Source: Desulfobacteraceae bacterium
GTDB lineage: Bacteria > Desulfobacterota > Desulfobacteria > Desulfobacterales > SURF-7
DNA length: 8,415 nucleotides
Direction of reading: 5' to 3'
Assembly (NCBI GenBank): GCA_030618925.1
Contig: JAUXCK010000102.1
Span: 1 to 8,415, forward strand
Of this stretch, positions 5,989 to 8,415 are shown piece after piece. The notes under the pieces are model-generated. The model was not told where the DNA came from and did no database searches. It worked only from the letters and a program-made list of their open reading frames with translations. The number at the start of each line of letters is the position of its first letter. Position 1 is the first letter of the stretch. A program made the position numbers and the translations under genes.

Positions 5989-6705
5989 CTAATGGTGCAC
6001 CTTTTTGATCTTCAAGAGTTCCTGAAAAATAGAGAGGGATTTTTTCAAACTGTCATACTGGATACGTGAATCTTCCACATGCATCCACTCAACCGGAAAT
6101 TCCTGGACCTTAAACCCGCTTTTATGGGCCAGCCAGAGAATTTCAGGATCAAAGATAACGCTGTCTAATCGCTGTTTTGAAAATAATTCCTGCGCCGCCC
6201 TGCGCTTAAAGAGTTTGAATCCGCATTGGGTGTCTTTATAGCGAATGCCAAGGTAATGGTTCTGTATAAATGTATACACCTTTGCGGAAAACGCTCTCAA
6301 TAAATTCTGACTGTGGGTGACTCTTGCACCGGCTATAGCCCTTGATGCAATGGCGATGTCAGCCCCCTGACGGATCAGATGTATCCCTTTTTCCACCTCT
6401 TTCATGGGCACTGAATAATCAGCATCCATAAACATCACAATATCAAAATTGCCCTGAAGCATGCCAAATCGGACAGCGTACCCTTTGCCCCGGTTCGGGT
6501 GATATTCGAGAAATGAAAGATGGACGTTTCCACCTGATTTAAACCCATTCACCACCCCGCGGGTATTGTCGGTGCTCCCGTCACTGACAACGATAATTTC
6601 ACTTTCATACTCCCTTTTATTCAGATAAGAAATGGTTTGGGTCAGGGTATGCACGATCCTGTCTTCTTCGTTGTACGCCGGTATGATGATGGAAAGCTTA
6701 TTCAC
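5989..6705 (-). CDS. Family 2 glycosyltransferase, dolichyl-phosphate glucosyltransferase-like
   Basis: A 238-residue inverting glycosyltransferase with the GT-A fold, likely moving a sugar from a nucleotide sugar to a lipid phosphate at the inner face of the membrane. The start IIIPAYNEE (6-14), SDGSTD (41-46), the metal-binding DAD (94-96) in MFMDADYSVP, and DTQCGFKLF (158-166) are typical of the ALG5/DPG-synthase-like branch. The length fits a single catalytic domain with no C-terminal membrane segments, so it may attach loosely to the membrane. The start is GTG at 6703-6705 with only a weak GAG upstream. It lies 30 bp after the exporter stop, in the same frame, so translation may depend on coupling. 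The neighbouring MsbA-like exporter suggests a role in envelope glycolipid or lipopolysaccharide synthesis. The sugar and acceptor are unknown. Confidence 0.85.
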   Translation of the reverse strand: MNKLSIIIPAYNEEDRIVHTLTQTISYLNKREYESEIIVVSDGSTDNTRGVVNGFKSGGNVHLSFLEYHPNRGKGYAVRFGMLQGNFDIVMFMDADYSVPMKEVEKGIHLIRQGADIAIASRAIAGARVTHSQNLLRAFSAKVYTFIQNHYLGIRYKDTQCGFKLFKRRAAQELFSKQRLDSVIFDPEILWLAHKSGFKVQEFPVEWMHVEDSRIQYDSLKKSLSIFQELLKIKKVHH

Positions 6706-6735
6706 GATGATCTCGATTAGATGTCCGGGTGGCTG

Positions 6736-8415
6736 TCAATGATCCTTATTGCCATTTCCAAATTGTATTTGATAAAATTTAAAATACTGGCCTTTTAGCG
6801 CTATCAATTCCTCATGCTTCCCCTGCTCGACAATTCGTCCGTTGGCGATCAGAACAATCCGGTCAGCGTAGCTGATGGTCGACAGGCGATGGGCAATCAC
6901 AAACGTCGTGCGTCCCTTCATTAAATTTTCAAGGGCTTTCTGCACCAGCATCTCCGACTCCGCGTCCAGGGATGAGGTTGCCTCATCAAGAATGAGAATC
7001 GGGGCATCTTTCAGCAGTGCACGGGCAATACAAATTCGCTGTTTTTCACCACCGGAAAGACGGTTGCCAAGTTCACCGATGTTGGTATCAAACTTTTCTG
7101 GAAAGCCCTGAATAAAATCGTATGCATAGGCGGCCTTTGCCGCCGCCTCTATCTCATTATCGGATGCATCTGGATTGCCATAGGAAATATTGCTCCGTAT
7201 GCTGTCATTAAATAATATCGGTTCCTGAGTCACGATGGCGATCTGCCGCCGGAGGGAGGCAAGGGAGGCATGCCGGATATCAATTCCATCGATCAGGATA
7301 GAGCCTTTATGAACATCATAGAATCTTGGAATCAGATTCACCAGGGTGGATTTCCCACCGCCGCTTATCCCTGCTAATGCAAGGACTTCTCCTGCCCTGA
7401 CATCTAAATTGATGTCCATTAAAACCATCTCTTCATCGTATTTAAAAAAAACGTTTTGAAACACAACCTGATGCGGCTTATTCTCAAACGCCTCAGGATT
7501 TTCAATTTCCCTGATATCCGACTCCTTTTCGATGATATCAAACACACGGTCTGAAGCGGCGAGGCCCTCCTGGATGGCGCTGTTGAGCACACTCATCTTT
7601 CTCACCGGGTCATACACCATGAGGACGGCCCCCAGAAAAGATATAAACGTCCCCACTGTAAGGGATCCGGAAATGACCTCTGTCCCCCCGTACCAGATGA
7701 CAAAGGCGATGCCGACCCCGGCAAAAAATTCCATGATCGGTGAAGGGAGAGACCGCACGATAACGGCTTTCATCTCGAGTCGGAACAGGTTTTGATTTTT
7801 TTTAGAAAACCGTTTTTTTTCAAAATTCCCCATTCCAAAAGCTTTGACAATTTTGTTTCCGGCAAATGTCTCATGAAGGAAAACGCTCACATCAGCCATG
7901 GCTTCCTGCCAGCCGGTACTCACCCGCCGCAGCCGCCTGCCAAGAATAATAACCGGATAAAATGCCAGTGGTTCAAGGACTAGGGCAATAAGCGCCAGCT
8001 TCCAGTGCAGGATAAAGATATAGGCGATTAAAAATATGATCGTAAACAGGTCTCGTATGGCACTGGTCACCACCGTCGACACCATGGATTTGATAATATT
8101 GACATCATTGGTAATCCGGGACATCAAGGTGCCTGTCTTCTGCTGATAATAAAACGAAAGGGGAAGATCGACAATCCGGCCATAGAGCAAGTTTCTGAGG
8201 CGCCGAATAATACTTTCACCCACATAGCTCATAAAATAGGTCTGGCCATATGCCGCCAGAGTCCGAAGAAAATAAACCGCAACAATAACAAGTGGTATGA
8301 AAAGCAGCATATCCTTGTCCTTGTTGATAAACACATCATCAAGGACAGGTTTGAGCAGATACGCCAGCGACGCCATCACCGTCCAGGAAGTCGGAGGCCA
8401 AGCGGTCTTAGGAAG
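6736..8415 (-). CDS. msbA: MsbA-like lipid A / lipid ABC exporter, 5' end outside window
   Basis: A half-size ABC exporter with a fused membrane domain and ATPase, in the inner membrane. By family it flips lipid A-core or similar lipids from the inner to the outer leaflet. The frame is still open at the window edge, giving 559 residues, so the first residues are missing. The motif LLKPVLDDVF near the start is typical of MsbA. Numbered from the GTG at 8377-8379, about four or five membrane segments lie within residues 25-260. The ATPase has Walker A GISGGGKST (337-345), Q-loop Gln385 (TQEP), signature LSGGEKQR (441-448), Walker B ILILDEA (461-467) and switch His497 (IAHRLS). All are intact. 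It heads the part of the operon seen here, followed by the glycosyltransferase and the AAA+ gene. Only the msbA symbol is a family guess; other lipid or drug exporters are close. Confidence 0.85.
   Translation of the reverse strand, partial: LPKTAWPPTSWTVMASLAYLLKPVLDDVFINKDKDMLLFIPLVIVAVYFLRTLAAYGQTYFMSYVGESIIRRLRNLLYGRIVDLPLSFYYQQKTGTLMSRITNDVNIIKSMVSTVVTSAIRDLFTIIFLIAYIFILHWKLALIALVLEPLAFYPVIILGRRLRRVSTGWQEAMADVSVFLHETFAGNKIVKAFGMGNFEKKRFSKKNQNLFRLEMKAVIVRSLPSPIMEFFAGVGIAFVIWYGGTEVISGSLTVGTFISFLGAVLMVYDPVRKMSVLNSAIQEGLAASDRVFDIIEKESDIREIENPEAFENKPHQVVFQNVFFKYDEEMVLMDINLDVRAGEVLALAGISGGGKSTLVNLIPRFYDVHKGSILIDGIDIRHASLASLRRQIAIVTQEPILFNDSIRSNISYGNPDASDNEIEAAAKAAYAYDFIQGFPEKFDTNIGELGNRLSGGEKQRICIARALLKDAPILILDEATSSLDAESEMLVQKALENLMKGRTTFVIAHRLSTISYADRIVLIANGRIVEQGKHEELIALKGQYFKFYQIQFGNGNKDH

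Noticed and set aside
5463..6069. Two plus-strand open frames of 131 and 138 codons
   Set aside because: They lie antisense to the well-supported AAA+ gene (the second also runs into the end of the glycosyltransferase), have no domain likeness and no convincing ribosome-binding site.
1..8415. CRISPR arrays, tRNA or rRNA genes, known defence genes
   Set aside because: I saw no regularly spaced repeats, no cloverleaf-like or rRNA-like sequence, and no recognised defence-system protein on either strand.

Overview
The window reads as a stretch of a Gram-negative chromosome of moderate GC. An MsbA-type lipid exporter, a Tat-type lipoprotein signal and tandem tyrosine recombinases suggest a proteobacterium. 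A sulfate-reducing or related Desulfobacterota-like lineage is my guess from overall flavour only; nothing here proves it.

Layout. (1) 1-1204, plus strand: the 3' end of one tyrosine recombinase, then a complete second one of 339 residues. They overlap by ATGA, as in the back half of a 'recombinase in trio' (RIT) or Tn554-like element. (2) 1205-1396: non-coding, AT-rich, with two copies of an ATAAT-N8-ATTAT inverted-repeat unit 54 bp apart and a near-perfect 19-bp palindrome. This is a candidate element end or recombinase-binding region. (3) 1397-2198: a small ORF of 58 codons, then a scar. The scar is a lipoprotein gene start whose signal peptide is broken by a one-base frameshift, joined to the last third or less of an amidase that carries its own frameshift. 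(4) 2220-3899, plus: an intact N-acyl-D-amino-acid deacylase with a Tat/lipoprotein leader, 21 bp after the amidase remnant. (5) 3900-4565: 666 bp between converging transcription units with no intact gene, only short broken reading frames on the minus strand. (6) 4566-8415, minus: a tight operon, in transcription order msbA-like ABC exporter (5' end outside the window), family 2 glycosyltransferase, and a ChlI/MoxR-like AAA+ ATPase.

How the parts fit. The minus-strand operon looks like core envelope functions (lipid flipping and glycosyl transfer) with an AAA+ ATPase as last gene. That ATPase normally works with a VWA-domain partner, and none follows it here. The plus-strand half looks like an accessory region: recombinases, a gene graveyard, and one surviving deacylase that probably once sat in an operon with the amidase to break down acylated or D-amino-acid amides in the periplasm. 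The items most worth a second look are the paired inverted-repeat sites next to the recombinases and the lipoprotein/amidase chimera with two frameshifts.
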